Origin: Leptolyngbyaceae cyanobacterium
Lineage (GTDB): Bacteria; Cyanobacteriota; Cyanobacteriia; Cyanobacteriales; Aerosakkonemataceae
Length of the DNA: 64,000 nt
Assembly (NCBI GenBank): GCA_036703985.1
Contig: DATNQN010000022.1
Coordinates: 62,001 to 126,000 of the forward strand
Direction: 5' to 3'
The notes under the pieces were generated by a model, which ran no database searches, had not been told where the DNA came from, and saw only the letters and a list, made by a program, of their open reading frames with translations. The position numbers and the translations under genes were made by a program. Positions 1 through 9,125 of the stretch are shown one piece after another; positions within the stretch are counted from its first letter, which is position 1; every line of letters starts with the position of its first letter.

Positions 1-1991
1 GCTAATACAGAAACGTAAGCTTCTAAGGCGTGAGTTAGTGCATCGATACCGCCGTAAGCTGTCAGCTTCTTCGGCATATTCATCACTAATTCGGGGTCTA
101 CGATCGCCATATTTGGTGTTAGCGCGTAGTCTGCCAAGGGGTACTTAATGCCAGTGCGATCGTCCGTTACCACCGCAAACGGCGTCACCTCAGAACCAGT
201 TCCCGACGTGGTAGGAATTGCCACCATAATTGCTTTACTTCCCAAAGGCGGTAATTCGTAAACCCGCTTCCGAATATCCATAAACCGAGTTGCCAAACCT
301 TCAAATTCGGTTTCTGGATGTTCGTACATCAACCACATTACTTTGGCAGCATCCATCGGCGAACCACCACCAATGGCGATGATTACGTCAGGATTAAATA
401 TCCTCATTTCTGCCAATCCTTTGTTGACAGTAGTGAGGGAAGGATCGGGTTCTACATCAAAGAAAACTTGCGATTTGACGCCAATTTCTTCCAGAGTTTC
501 GGTTACTTTTTCCGTTACTCCCAAGTCATAAAGCGGTTTATCAGTGATGATAAATGCCCGTTGTTTACCTTTCAATTCCTGCAAAGCAACTGGCAAGCAA
601 CCGTACTTAAAGTATACTTTGGGCGGGATGCGGAACCACAGCATATTTTCCCGCCGTTCGGTCACGGTTTTGATATTTAATAAGTGCTGAGGGCCAACGT
701 TTTCCGATACCGAATTATCTCCCCAGCTACCGCAACCAAGGGTTAAAGATGGATCTAAACGGAAGTTGTACAAATCACCGATCGCACCTTGAGAAGATGG
801 CGTATTAATCAGCACCCGTGCTGTTTCCATCTTCGATTCAAAGAAATTGATGTGTTCGTGATTGGCAGGCGCTGTATACAATACAGATGTGTGACCGTGA
901 CCGCCAAAGTCAATCAACGCATCGGCTTTTTCTACTGCTTCTTGGAAGTCTTTCGCCCGGTACATTGCTAAGATGGGCGATAGTTTTTCGTAAGCGAAAG
1001 GTTCGTTTGCGCTAACTTCTTCCACTTCCCCAATCAAAACTCTAGTTCCGGGAGGGATCGTAATACCAGCGAGGTTAGCTAAAGTTTCTACTGATTGTCC
1101 GACGATATCGGCATTCAAACGACCGTTAATGATGATCTTGCCAGCTAATTTTTCCCGTTCTTCTGGAGTGAGGAAATAAGCACCGCGATCGATAAATTCT
1201 TCTCTTACCGCATCGTAAACTTTATCTACCACAACTACAGATTGTTCGCTAGCACAAATCATGCCGTTGTCGAAAGTTTTACTCAACAAAATTGAAGATA
1301 CCGCCATTTTAATATGGGCAGTTTCATCAATTACTGCTGGCGTATTACCAGCACCTACTCCTAATGATGGGTGTCCCGAAGAATAGGCAGCTTTCACCAT
1401 GCCAGGGCCACCTGTAGCCAGAATTAGCTTGACATGATGGTGTTGCATCAAAGCTTGCGAAAGTGGCACTGTAGGTTCGTCAATCCAACCGATAATATCT
1501 TCTGGTGCGCCAGCTTCAACGGCAGCTTGTAGCACGATTTTTGCTGCTTCGATCGTGCATTTCTTCGCCCGTGGGTGAGGAGAAAAGATAATGGCGTTGC
1601 GGGTTTTCAGGGCTAACAAAGCTTTAAAAATTGCCGTAGAAGTGGGGTTTGTTGTCGGTACGATTCCTGCTAAAATACCAACAGGTTCGGCAATTTTCTG
1701 CATCCCAAATGTTTTATCTTCTTCAATAACGCCGCAAGTTTTTTCTTGCTTATATTTGTTGTAGATGATTTCGGAAGCGAAGTGGTTTTTAATCACCTTA
1801 TCTTCTACCACTCCCATTCCGGTTTCGGCGACTGCCATTTTTGCTAATGGAATTCTGGAAGCATTAGCTGCTAGGGCTGCTTTTTTGAAGATTTTATCAA
1901 CTTGTTCTTGGCTGTAAGTAGCGTATTTTTCTTGTGCAGCCTTGACTCGTTGAAGGAGTGCTTCCAATTCTGTGATGTTTGTTACTGTCAT
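1..1991 (-). CDS. adhE: Bifunctional acetaldehyde-CoA / alcohol dehydrogenase (3' end outside window)
   Basis: AdhE reduces acetyl-CoA to acetaldehyde and then to ethanol, reoxidising NADH in dark anaerobic fermentation. About 663 of roughly 890 residues are present; the C-terminus lies left of base 1. It starts MTVTNITELEALLQ. The aldehyde dehydrogenase half contains the catalytic stretch FDNGMICASEQS. The iron-dependent alcohol dehydrogenase half has the GGGSPMDAAK nucleotide loop and the metal-binding region, ending at YGGIDALTHALEAYVS. It lies downstream of pflB and pflA on the same strand, so acetyl-CoA made by PFL has an ethanol outlet. The 397-bp gap to pflA holds a palindromic repeat, so it may have its own promoter. 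The family call is firm. Confidence 0.95.
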   Translation of the reverse strand, partial: MTVTNITELEALLQRVKAAQEKYATYSQEQVDKIFKKAALAANASRIPLAKMAVAETGMGVVEDKVIKNHFASEIIYNKYKQEKTCGVIEEDKTFGMQKIAEPVGILAGIVPTTNPTSTAIFKALLALKTRNAIIFSPHPRAKKCTIEAAKIVLQAAVEAGAPEDIIGWIDEPTVPLSQALMQHHHVKLILATGGPGMVKAAYSSGHPSLGVGAGNTPAVIDETAHIKMAVSSILLSKTFDNGMICASEQSVVVVDKVYDAVREEFIDRGAYFLTPEEREKLAGKIIINGRLNADIVGQSVETLANLAGITIPPGTRVLIGEVEEVSANEPFAYEKLSPILAMYRAKDFQEAVEKADALIDFGGHGHTSVLYTAPANHEHINFFESKMETARVLINTPSSQGAIGDLYNFRLDPSLTLGCGSWGDNSVSENVGPQHLLNIKTVTERRENMLWFRIPPKVYFKYGCLPVALQELKGKQRAFIITDKPLYDLGVTEKVTETLEEIGVKSQVFFDVEPDPSLTTVNKGLAEMRIFNPDVIIAIGGGSPMDAAKVMWLMYEHPETEFEGLATRFMDIRKRVYELPPLGSKAIMVAIPTTSGTGSEVTPFAVVTDDRTGIKYPLADYALTPNMAIVDPELVMNMPKKLTAYGGIDALTHALEAYVSVL

Positions 1992-2330
1992 GACCATTTC
2001 CTTTAGGATCTCGGTCTTATTGGTGTGCGTGATAGAGATAGGTTCGGTAACCAGAATATGCTGGCTACAAGCTGGTTGAAGATGGAAATTGATAGAGTTT
2101 TTTTATTTTTTAGATGACTGCTACTGTCTCCATCTTGTTATAGTTTACCCAGAGAAACTAGCTGAATAACTATTTACTGAAGTGTTTTTTAGGTTCCTAT
2201 CCTCCATACCTTTAAGTATAACTTACTATTCCGAAAGTGGTATACGGTTTTCCGTCTTATATATAGTGAGTAGCCAAAATGATATTCAGGAAAATTTAAG
2301 ATTTATGTTGAGTTTGTTTTCTAGCTTACG

Positions 2331-2388
2331 TTCGTAGTGAGGACTTTAGTCCTCAAAATCAAAGGACTGAAGTCCTTACTACAAACCT
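2331..2388. repeat. Palindromic intergenic repeat, family A copy 1
   Basis: An imperfect palindrome abuts the pflA stop codon: TTCGTAGTGAGGACTTTAGT, then CCTC, a short spacer, and GGACTGAAGTCCTTACTACA. Each half is itself a small hairpin (GGACTTTAGTCC and GGACTGAAGTCC). A second copy lies at 17911-17977 and a fragment at 34917-34940. It looks like a REP-type dispersed element and could terminate or stabilise the pflA message. The rest of the adhE-pflA gap (1992-2330) shows no gene. Confidence 0.7.
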
Positions 2389-3174
2389 TTAAGAAACAAC
2401 TACTAAACCGTGTTTCTTAAAAATATCCAACGTGCGCTGCAATACTTCTGGTGTTGGCGGTTGAGTATCCTTTAATTGATATTCCAAACCCAGCTGTTCC
2501 CACTTGTATTCGCCCATTTTATGAAAAGGCATCACTTCCACTTTTTCCACATTTCCCAAAGTAGAGATAAAGTTAGCCAATCCTTCTACATTAGCTGGTT
2601 CATCGGTTAGATCGGGTACTAATACGAACCGAATCCAAGTAGGTTTTTTAATTTCGCTCAAATATCTAGCTAATTTTAAGGTTGGTTCCAGGGAAACGTG
2701 GGTAACTTTTAGATAAACTTCAGGATTGAAAGATTTGATATCTAACAGTACTAGATCTGTATACTCTAACACTGGTTTTGCCGCTTCTAAATCAACATAG
2801 CCAGAAGTATCGAGTGCTGTATGAATACCCAATTTTTGACAGCGTTTGAAGATTTCTCTGACAAATTGAGGCTGCATTAAAGGTTCTCCGCCGCTGACAG
2901 TTACGCCACCACCAGAAAAGCGCATATAAGATTTATATCTTTGAATATTTTCGATTAACTCATCTACGCTAACTTGTTTACCTTCTGTTAAATTACGACA
3001 GTCGGGATTGTGGCAATAAAGACAGCGTAAAGGACAACCTTGGGTAAAAACGACAAACCGGATGCCCGGGCCATCTACTGTGCCGCAGGTTTCGATCGAG
3101 TGAATTTTTCCAATAACATCTTGAGAAGATTGCGAAGCATTAATTTTTTGGTCAACAGGTTGTGAAATTGACAT
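2389..3174 (-). CDS. pflA: Pyruvate formate-lyase activating enzyme
   Basis: This radical SAM enzyme installs the glycyl radical on PflB. The 261-residue length is normal for the family. The CxxxCxxC iron-sulfur motif is C47, C51, C54 in QGCPLRCLYCHNPDC. It is followed by the glycine-rich SAM-binding segment FSGGGVTVSGGEPL. A start-deciding AAGGA lies just upstream of the ATG. It sits 160 bp downstream of its substrate gene pflB, the usual order. The N-terminal 20 residues are a little longer than in the E. coli enzyme. Confidence 0.95.
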   Translation of the reverse strand: MSISQPVDQKINASQSSQDVIGKIHSIETCGTVDGPGIRFVVFTQGCPLRCLYCHNPDCRNLTEGKQVSVDELIENIQRYKSYMRFSGGGVTVSGGEPLMQPQFVREIFKRCQKLGIHTALDTSGYVDLEAAKPVLEYTDLVLLDIKSFNPEVYLKVTHVSLEPTLKLARYLSEIKKPTWIRFVLVPDLTDEPANVEGLANFISTLGNVEKVEVMPFHKMGEYKWEQLGLEYQLKDTQPPTPEVLQRTLDIFKKHGLVVVS

Positions 3175-3246
3175 TGAAAATCCTTAAAGTCGTTTGAAAA
3201 AAGTTAGATGAAAAGCCAAATTAATTTAGATTGTCTAGCGTTTACC

Positions 3247-3279
3247 AGAAACCCGGTTTTTCTAAAAAACCGGGTTTCT
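3247..3279. repeat. Palindromic repeat, family B (AAACCCGGTTT), copy 1
   Basis: AGAAACCCGGTTTTT and AAAAAACCGGGTTTCT pair across a 2-3 nt loop in the pflB-pflA gap. The same sequence theme recurs at 37956-37992. Inside this operon it could be a partial terminator or an RNA-processing or stability hairpin that makes pflB more abundant than pflA. That role is inference. Confidence 0.7.
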
Positions 3280-3334
3280 TGAATCCGTCAAAACTAGTTA
3301 GCTGAATTACTAGTAGCTAGTTTCTAGTCCCTAA

Positions 3335-5563
3335 TTAGATGCGATCGTGGAATGTTCTCTTCACCACGTCGAGTTGTTGTTCGCGAGTTAACTTGATGAA
3401 GTTAACTGCATATCCCGATACCCGAATGGTGAGTTGGGGATATTTCTCCGGATGATCCATTGCTTCTAGCAAGGTTTCGCGATCGAATACGTTCACGTTG
3501 ATATGATGTCCACCATCGTGGAAGAAACCATCCAACATTCCCGCTAGGTTGTTCGCCCGGTCTGGTTCGGTTTTACCTAGTGCTTTCGGTACGATCGAGA
3601 ATGTGTAAGAAATACCATCCAAAGCGTGTTCGTAAGGGAGTTTAGCAACTGAGGAGAGTGCTGCGATCGCGCCGTTGGTATCCCGCCCGTGCATTGGATT
3701 TGCCCCAGGTGCAAAGGGTTCGCCTGCTTTTCGTCCATCGGGAGTGCTACCGGTTTTCTTACCGTAAACCACGTTAGAAGTAATCGTCAACACTGACTGA
3801 GTTGGTACTGCATTGCGATATGTTTTGTGTTTGCGAATGCAGTTCATGAAATCCTTGACTAAATTGACAGCAATTCCATCAACTCGATCGTCGTTATTTC
3901 CATATTTCGGGAAATCACCTTCGATTTGATAATCTACTGCCAAACCGCTTTGATTCCGCAGGACTTTTACTTTGGCATACTTCATCGCCGAGAAAGCATC
4001 TGCTACCACAGATAAACCTGCTACGCCACAAGCGAGAGTCCGCAAAACATCCCTGTCATGCAACGCCATTTCGATGCGTTCGTAACAGTATTTATCGTGC
4101 ATATAGTGGATGGTGTTCAAGGTATTGACGTAGAGTTTAGCCAACCATTCCACTAAGCGATCGTACTTCGCTTTTACTTCTTCATAATTGAGATATTCAG
4201 AAGTAACTGATGCAAATTCTGGCGCGATTTGATCGCCGGAGTTTTCGTCCTTACCGCCGTTAATCGCATACAGCAACGCTTTCGCTAAATTAGCCCGTGC
4301 ACCGAAGAATTGCATATGCTTGCCAATTCGCATTGCTGAAACGCAGCAAGCAATTCCGTAATCGTCGCCAAAAGTTGGCCGCATCAAATCGTCATTTTCG
4401 TATTGAATCGAACTAGTAGCTGTCGAAACTTTCGCACAATAACGTTTGAAGTTTTCCGGCAATCTTTCCGACCACAATACTGTTAGGTTTGGTTCTGGTG
4501 CCGGCCCTAAATTATATAAAGTGTGCAAGAAACGGAAGCTACTCTTAGAAACCAGAGGGCGACCATCTTCACCTACACCTGCGATCGCTTCGGTTACCCA
4601 AGTAGGATCGCCTGAGAACAATTGATTGTAATCTGGTGTTCTGAGGAATCGGACCATGCGTAATTTCATCACGAAATGGTCGATGATTTCTTGCAATTCT
4701 ACTTCCGTCACATCGCCATTTTGCAAATCGCGTTCAAAGTAAATATCTAAGAAAGTCGAAACTCGTCCCAAGGACATTGCTGCGCCGTTTTGTTCTTTCA
4801 CAGCAGCTAGATAAGCAAAGTAAGTCCATTGCACGGCTTCTTTAGAATTAGCAGCAGGTCGGCTGAGATCGAAGCCATAGCTAGCTGCCATTTCTTTTAG
4901 TTCTTTTAGCGCCCGAATTTGTTCGGAAATCTCTTCCCTTTGCTGGATAACTGGCTCGACAATTGAATCCAGTTCCAGTTGTTTGAGTTGCTCTTTTTTA
5001 TCTTCTACTAATCTATCAATCCCGTATAAAGCAACTCGTCGATAATCACCGATAATCCGACCGCGACCGTAGGCATCAGGTAATCCAGTAATAATGCCGG
5101 AGTGCCGAGCCAGCTTCATTTCACGGGTATAAGCATCGAAAACTCCATCGTTATGAGTTTTGCGATATTTAGTAAAAATTTCTTCCGTTTCCGGATCTAA
5201 TTGATAACCATAAGCTTCCAAACCAGCTTTTACCACGCGGATACCGCCGTAGGGCATGATAGCTCGTTTGAGTGGTTTATCTGTTTGCAATCCGACAATT
5301 TTTTCTAGTTCTCGATCGATGTAACCGGGCGCGTGTGAAGTGATACTCGAACCTACCTTAGTATCGACATCTAAAACGCCTTTTTCTCGCTCTTGTTTCA
5401 TCAATTCTAGAACTTGATTCCAGAGCTTATAGGTTTGTTCCGTTGGACTAACTAAAAAAGATTCGTCTCCTGCATAGGGAGTGTAATTCTTTTGGATAAA
5501 ATCTCTAACATTAATTTCTTGCGTCCATTTTCCGGGAACAAAACCTTTCCATTGCTCCAACAT
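3335..5563 (-). CDS. pflB: Formate acetyltransferase (pyruvate formate-lyase)
   Basis: PFL converts pyruvate and CoA to acetyl-CoA and formate by a glycyl-radical mechanism under anoxia. At 742 residues it is full length. The two adjacent catalytic cysteines are C406 and C407 in [10 protein letters not shown]. The radical glycine is G717 in [10 protein letters not shown] near the C-terminus. AAGGAG precedes the ATG by about 10 nt. It heads the pflB-pflA-adhE cluster. PFL is oxygen-sensitive and patchily distributed in cyanobacteria, suggesting a lifestyle with dark anoxic periods such as mats. Confidence 0.97.
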   Translation of the reverse strand: MLEQWKGFVPGKWTQEINVRDFIQKNYTPYAGDESFLVSPTEQTYKLWNQVLELMKQEREKGVLDVDTKVGSSITSHAPGYIDRELEKIVGLQTDKPLKRAIMPYGGIRVVKAGLEAYGYQLDPETEEIFTKYRKTHNDGVFDAYTREMKLARHSGIITGLPDAYGRGRIIGDYRRVALYGIDRLVEDKKEQLKQLELDSIVEPVIQQREEISEQIRALKELKEMAASYGFDLSRPAANSKEAVQWTYFAYLAAVKEQNGAAMSLGRVSTFLDIYFERDLQNGDVTEVELQEIIDHFVMKLRMVRFLRTPDYNQLFSGDPTWVTEAIAGVGEDGRPLVSKSSFRFLHTLYNLGPAPEPNLTVLWSERLPENFKRYCAKVSTATSSIQYENDDLMRPTFGDDYGIACCVSAMRIGKHMQFFGARANLAKALLYAINGGKDENSGDQIAPEFASVTSEYLNYEEVKAKYDRLVEWLAKLYVNTLNTIHYMHDKYCYERIEMALHDRDVLRTLACGVAGLSVVADAFSAMKYAKVKVLRNQSGLAVDYQIEGDFPKYGNNDDRVDGIAVNLVKDFMNCIRKHKTYRNAVPTQSVLTITSNVVYGKKTGSTPDGRKAGEPFAPGANPMHGRDTNGAIAALSSVAKLPYEHALDGISYTFSIVPKALGKTEPDRANNLAGMLDGFFHDGGHHINVNVFDRETLLEAMDHPEKYPQLTIRVSGYAVNFIKLTREQQLDVVKRTFHDRI

Positions 5564-5584
5564 GGTTTTTTATCTCCTTGTTCT

Positions 5585-5608
5585 GCACGGTTCCTTTTCA
5601 CCCCGTGC
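5585..5608 (-). promoter_or_regulatory. Hairpin in the pflB leader, next to the ribosome binding site
   Basis: GCACGG and CCGTGC pair around a 12-nt loop. The stem ends 6 nt upstream of the AAGGAG ribosome binding site (minus-strand sense). It could stabilise the leader or control access to the site. No sequence feature tells which. The remaining stretch up to 5902 is AT-rich and likely holds the pflB promoter, but no clear -35/-10 pair was chosen. Confidence 0.4.
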
Positions 5609-5902
5609 TAATACTAGATTACAAAATTTGAATGCTAATGCAACAAAAAGCGTTACTAAAATTTATAAACAACATTTCTTTGTTTTTAGTTATTGGTTAA
5701 AAGCAAGTTAAGCAATATTTTAATTGCTTAACTAGTAATTTAATTAGAAATTTGTTATAATCTACAAACCTAGAAAAATCATCAATAAAAGTATCGTAAA
5801 TAACATATTTTCAGTATTTTAATGGACGTAAAATTGTCAATAATGAGTTAATGCGATCGCATATCTTGAATGTGCATTGATATAAAAATATCTACCGTGT
5901 AA

Positions 5903-6757
5903 TTACTTAAATTTTAATTTATCCTTTCCAGTTTCAGCTGGCGATCGGTCTGCGATCGCTTGCATTTCCAACAATTCAGGCACCGTCACGAATTGATATC
6001 CTTGCTTTTTCAGTTCTGCAACGATCTGGGGTAAAGCCTCCACCGTTTTTGGATGCAAGTCGTGCAGCAAGATAATCCCGCCTGGTCGGGCAGCCCGAGT
6101 CGCATTTTCAACCAAATCAGAAGCCGATAATTTGCGATCGTTTTCTCTGGGATCGACCGACCAAAGGATCGTTGCATAATGTTGATGCCTAGCATAAGCT
6201 GCCACCCCATTATTCAGGATGCCACCGGGCGGACGAAAAAGAAATGTCTTAACATTTGTAGTCTGGTAAATCAAATCCGAAGTCTTCTCAATTTCAGCCG
6301 CCGCAACAGCCCGATTCAGATGAGAATACCAGTGATGCCACGTATGGTTACCAATGGCGTGACCTTCTGCTACTACCTGCCGCGCCACTACAGGATAGCT
6401 TTTCAGGTGTTGTCCGATCCAAAAAAAAGTTGCCTTAATATTGTTTTCTTTGAGAATTGCCAGCACTTGCGGGGTAGTGAGCAGCCAAGGGCCATCATCG
6501 AAAGTTAAGGCGATTACTTTCCTCGAATCATTTAAATTGACTTGCCGAATAACTTTACCTTGAAATTCGCTAGGCACTGAAAAGAAATGATTTTGTTCTG
6601 ATTTTTCCTTACCAGCTATTCTACGATTACCGATCTGGGGAAGTCGGGGATCGGAAATTGGGCTGGCTAATAATATGCAGCCGCCCAACCAGCCTATAGT
6701 TGCTACTAAATTTAAACAAAATGACCGCTCCCTAAAAATATTTTTTTCGATGTTCAT
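5903..6757 (-). CDS. Polysaccharide deacetylase (NodB / CE4 family), exported or membrane-anchored
   Basis: CE4 enzymes remove N- or O-acetyl groups from chitin-like, peptidoglycan or exopolysaccharide chains. The 284-residue protein has an N-terminal hydrophobic segment (about residues 14-32). The NodB domain then runs from about 79 to 270. Motif 1 is LTFDDGP with D87 and D88; the metal histidines H138 and H142 are in GNHTWHH; motif 3 is RPPGG; the late HDLH motif is also present. The active site looks complete. It is monocistronic. The natural substrate cannot be read from the sequence. Confidence 0.9.
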   Translation of the reverse strand: MNIEKNIFRERSFCLNLVATIGWLGGCILLASPISDPRLPQIGNRRIAGKEKSEQNHFFSVPSEFQGKVIRQVNLNDSRKVIALTFDDGPWLLTTPQVLAILKENNIKATFFWIGQHLKSYPVVARQVVAEGHAIGNHTWHHWYSHLNRAVAAAEIEKTSDLIYQTTNVKTFLFRPPGGILNNGVAAYARHQHYATILWSVDPRENDRKLSASDLVENATRAARPGGIILLHDLHPKTVEALPQIVAELKKQGYQFVTVPELLEMQAIADRSPAETGKDKLKFK

Positions 6758-6781
6758 ATATTATTTCGATCGACTTTTTAC

Positions 6782-6810
6782 AAAAAAAGCGTTCCCACGA
6801 TCGGAACGCT
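6782..6810 (-). terminator. Rho-independent terminator of the 6.8-6.9 kb RNA candidate
   Basis: A perfect 8-bp GC-rich stem AGCGTTCC / GGAACGCT, with a 7-nt loop, is followed on the minus strand by seven consecutive Ts. No protein gene ends just upstream of it on that strand, which suggests it ends a non-coding transcript. Confidence 0.75.
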
Positions 6811-6935
6811 TGGCAGAGTTTTAATTCCGTTAGGCTGCTTCAAATTAGATGGGATAGATAATACTACCCTTTCAAAACAGACCTCTCCGGATTGAGAGTA
6901 ATCATAATAAATCTGTTTTATTAACTATCTATCCA
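6782..6935 (-). ncRNA. Candidate structured small RNA or leader ending in a strong terminator
   Basis: Read on the minus strand, the region first forms a nested hairpin: AAAACAGA (6919-6912) pairs with TCTGTTTT (6881-6874), and inside it CTCTC pairs with GAGAG around AATCCG. A small hairpin follows (6869-6851). A rho-independent terminator closes it: AGCGTTCC / GGAACGCT followed by seven Ts (6810-6782). No reading frame was seen in it. The terminator ends only about 25 nt before the deacetylase start codon. The element is therefore either a free-standing sRNA of about 140-150 nt or an attenuating leader of that gene. No known family was recognised. Confidence 0.45.
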
Positions 6936-7389
6936 AAATGTTATATAAGCTTTTAATTATGTTTGAGTTAATTTAACTATCTTTTTATTTATTTGTTAAG
7001 TTATTTATAATTAATGATGACTCTGTTTAACTACATTCAAATAACATTAATTCAATTGGAAAAAATCAGAAATTATTCAACAAAATTTGGCAAAAATATT
7101 TATTTAAAAATATCTCTAAAACAATCTTAAGTATAAAGCGTGTAAGTCAACCCAAGTATGTAACGAAAAGTAAATTTAGCTAACGTCTCTTCCCTTGTGC
7201 TTCCGATTGGGGAGTTTCCTGCCTACTCACTGCCAAGAAAAGCGATCGACCTGGGAATAATACAACAAAGAGCTTATATTTTCCTGGAAATCTGCCAAAT
7301 TAACAATTCTTTAGTGATCCAGGTCATGCACCTCAACCCTAAAGATGTGGATACTGCCAGGATAGGGAGTTTATAGAGAGGTAGCAGCG
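6936..7389. other. AT-rich intergenic region upstream of the TPR gene
   Basis: No gene was seen on either strand. The region should hold the divergent promoters of the RNA candidate (minus; possible -10 TATAAC-like box near 6945-6952) and of the TPR gene (plus). An AGAGAGG ribosome binding site lies just before the TPR start. Confidence 0.5.
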
Positions 7390-8484
7390 ATGAATAGTCA
7401 GGGTCATCAACCAGACCGCAGCCTGACCAAAGGCATCAACATTAACGAAAATACCACAATTGCCCACCCTCTGGAGGTAGATTCTGCTAACAAGTCAATG
7501 GGCGAGACAGAAAGCAATCTCAAACTCGCTCAAGCTAACCAACTTTTAGATCGTGGAATCGAACAACATCAGAGTAGCCAATTTAAACCAGCAGTGCAGT
7601 TTTTTCTGCAAGCACTTTCCATCTACCAGGATTTAGAAGACTGCCAGGGAAAAGGCAAAGTACTGGGAAATTTGGGTAATGCTTATTATGCCTTGGGTGA
7701 TTATCCCAAAGCAATTAATTATTACCAACAATGGTTAGAAATTGCCAAACAAACTCAAGACCGTCGCGCCCAAGGATTGGCACTGGGAAATCTCGGCAAT
7801 GCTTACCGTCACTTAGAAAATCATCCGAAAGCAATTGAATACCAGCAACAAAGTTTGCAAATTGCTAAGGAAATCCAAGATGGTCGGGGAGAAGTAGCGG
7901 CGCTGAATAACCTGGGGCTTGCTTATAAAGCATTGGGAGATTATGCCAAAGCTATTGACTACCAGCAACAAAGTCTGACCTTGATGCAGAGATTGCAAGA
8001 CCGCAAAGGCGAAGGACAAGTACTGAGAAACTTGGGTAATGCTTTTTATGCTTTGGGAGAATACCCTCAAGCGATCGAATATTACCAACAGCGTTTGGCT
8101 TTGGCGCGAGATTTGCAAGACTTTCGCGGGGAAGGGCAAGTGTTGAGAAACTTGGGCAGCGCTTGCTATGCTTTGGGCAACTATTCCCAAGCGATCGAAT
8201 ATTACCAGCAACGGTTAGATCTAGCGCAAGAAACCGGAGATTTGCGGGTAGAAGAACAAGCGCTGGGTAGTTTGGGAGTAGCATATGAAGCAATTGGAAA
8301 CTTCGAGCAAGCTATCCAATGTTACGAAAAGCGTTTGACGATTGCCCGTCAACTAGAAGACTGTCGCATCGAACAGCAAGCCTTGGGTAGCTTGAAAGTA
8401 GCTTGTTATGCAATGGGAGACTATGCTAAAGCATTTAAGTATCAAGAGTTGCGATCGACAATTAGCCTCAACCTCGCTCATTAA
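7390..8484 (+). CDS. Tetratricopeptide repeat protein
   Basis: The 364-residue protein has an N-terminal leader of about 50 residues without a clear signal peptide. Seven or eight TPR units of about 40 residues then run to the end. They have the Rapsyn/LGN-like form (LGNLGNAYYALGDYPKAIN YYQQ...), in which each unit ends in Q(D/E)xR and is followed by GxGxVLxNLG. Such arrays are protein-interaction scaffolds; no catalytic domain is present. The near-identical repeats suggest recent internal duplication. It stands alone, so no partner can be inferred. AGAGAGG precedes the ATG. Confidence 0.85.
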   Translation: MNSQGHQPDRSLTKGININENTTIAHPLEVDSANKSMGETESNLKLAQANQLLDRGIEQHQSSQFKPAVQFFLQALSIYQDLEDCQGKGKVLGNLGNAYYALGDYPKAINYYQQWLEIAKQTQDRRAQGLALGNLGNAYRHLENHPKAIEYQQQSLQIAKEIQDGRGEVAALNNLGLAYKALGDYAKAIDYQQQSLTLMQRLQDRKGEGQVLRNLGNAFYALGEYPQAIEYYQQRLALARDLQDFRGEGQVLRNLGSACYALGNYSQAIEYYQQRLDLAQETGDLRVEEQALGSLGVAYEAIGNFEQAIQCYEKRLTIARQLEDCRIEQQALGSLKVACYAMGDYAKAFKYQELRSTISLNLAH

Positions 8485-8813
8485 TTACGCTGCATTAAAT
8501 ACCCAAGCACGATAAATGGCTAACTTCAAATTAGCGTAAGTCACAAAAAGCTCATCGCCACTCAATCAGGTGCATCTCGCAATCAACGGGCATTTTCGAG
8601 CGATTTTTTACTTTTCGAGATTTTTGACCGAGTTAATAGCCGAGCCTTACCAGCTAAAGAACCGCAACATATAGCTACCTAGATTTTCGTCTTAATATTC
8701 TGTCTTCAAACATCATTGATATTAAAAGAATTTCTTTTCCTCAGTTCCAATTGTCGCCAAACCTGCTACAGTAATAAATTCGGAATCCTGTTTGGACTTA
8801 GACACTCAGAGAG
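8485..8813. other. Intergenic region without a recognised gene
   Basis: Both strands have frequent stops. No hairpin followed by a T-run was found after the TPR gene. The right part presumably contains the promoter for the proline-repeat ORF and ychF. Confidence 0.4.
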
Positions 8814-9080
8814 ATGTCATTTGAGCGGTTCTTACCTATTTTGATAGGGTTGAGTAATGCAAAGACCGTTCCGATGATTAATCCTACTCCTAACCCTTTT
8901 CCCCAACCAGATATTCCCAACCCCGTACCGCAACCCCCGACCCCAGAACCAGTGCCAGGGCCGATCCCTCAGCCGGTTCCCGCTCCCGCACCAGAACCCA
9001 TTCCCGGGCCAGTGCCAGAGCCAGTACCCGCGCCGATACCCCAGCCGGTTCCAGGGCCGATCCCCCAAACGGTTCCCTAA
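8814..9080 (+). CDS. Small proline-rich repeat protein
   Basis: An 88-residue ORF. A short N-terminus (MSFERFLPILIGLSNAKTV) with a weakly hydrophobic stretch is followed by about 60 residues of P-x-P-x repeats built from units such as PEPVPGPIPQPVP and PAPAPEPIPGP. Every second residue is proline, so the chain would be an extended polyproline-II rod. GAGAG precedes the ATG and ychF starts 45 bp downstream on the same strand. The repeat could also be low-complexity DNA that happens to be open, but the clean frame, start and stop favour a real gene. Function unknown. Confidence 0.55.
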   Translation: MSFERFLPILIGLSNAKTVPMINPTPNPFPQPDIPNPVPQPPTPEPVPGPIPQPVPAPAPEPIPGPVPEPVPAPIPQPVPGPIPQTVP

Positions 9081-9125
9081 CCGATAGTCAAGTTGATTTT
9101 ACCCAGTTTTTACCTCTAAACTACG

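Noticed and set aside
318-971. Plus-strand open frames of 60-120 codons in the first kilobase
   Set aside because: They are antisense to adhE, whose long uninterrupted frame and clear enzyme motifs explain the region.
6179-6508. 109-codon plus-strand frame opposite the polysaccharide deacetylase
   Set aside because: Antisense to a gene with complete NodB motifs; composition is unlike a protein.
7813-8293. Minus-strand frames of 113 and 132 codons
   Set aside because: They are shadows of the TPR repeats on the plus strand; their repetitive content only mirrors the TPR coding.
8832-9068. Minus-strand Trp/Gly-rich frame opposite the proline-rich ORF
   Set aside because: It is the complement of the proline repeat (CCN codons read as NGG); no start signal, and the plus-strand frame has a better start and operon position.
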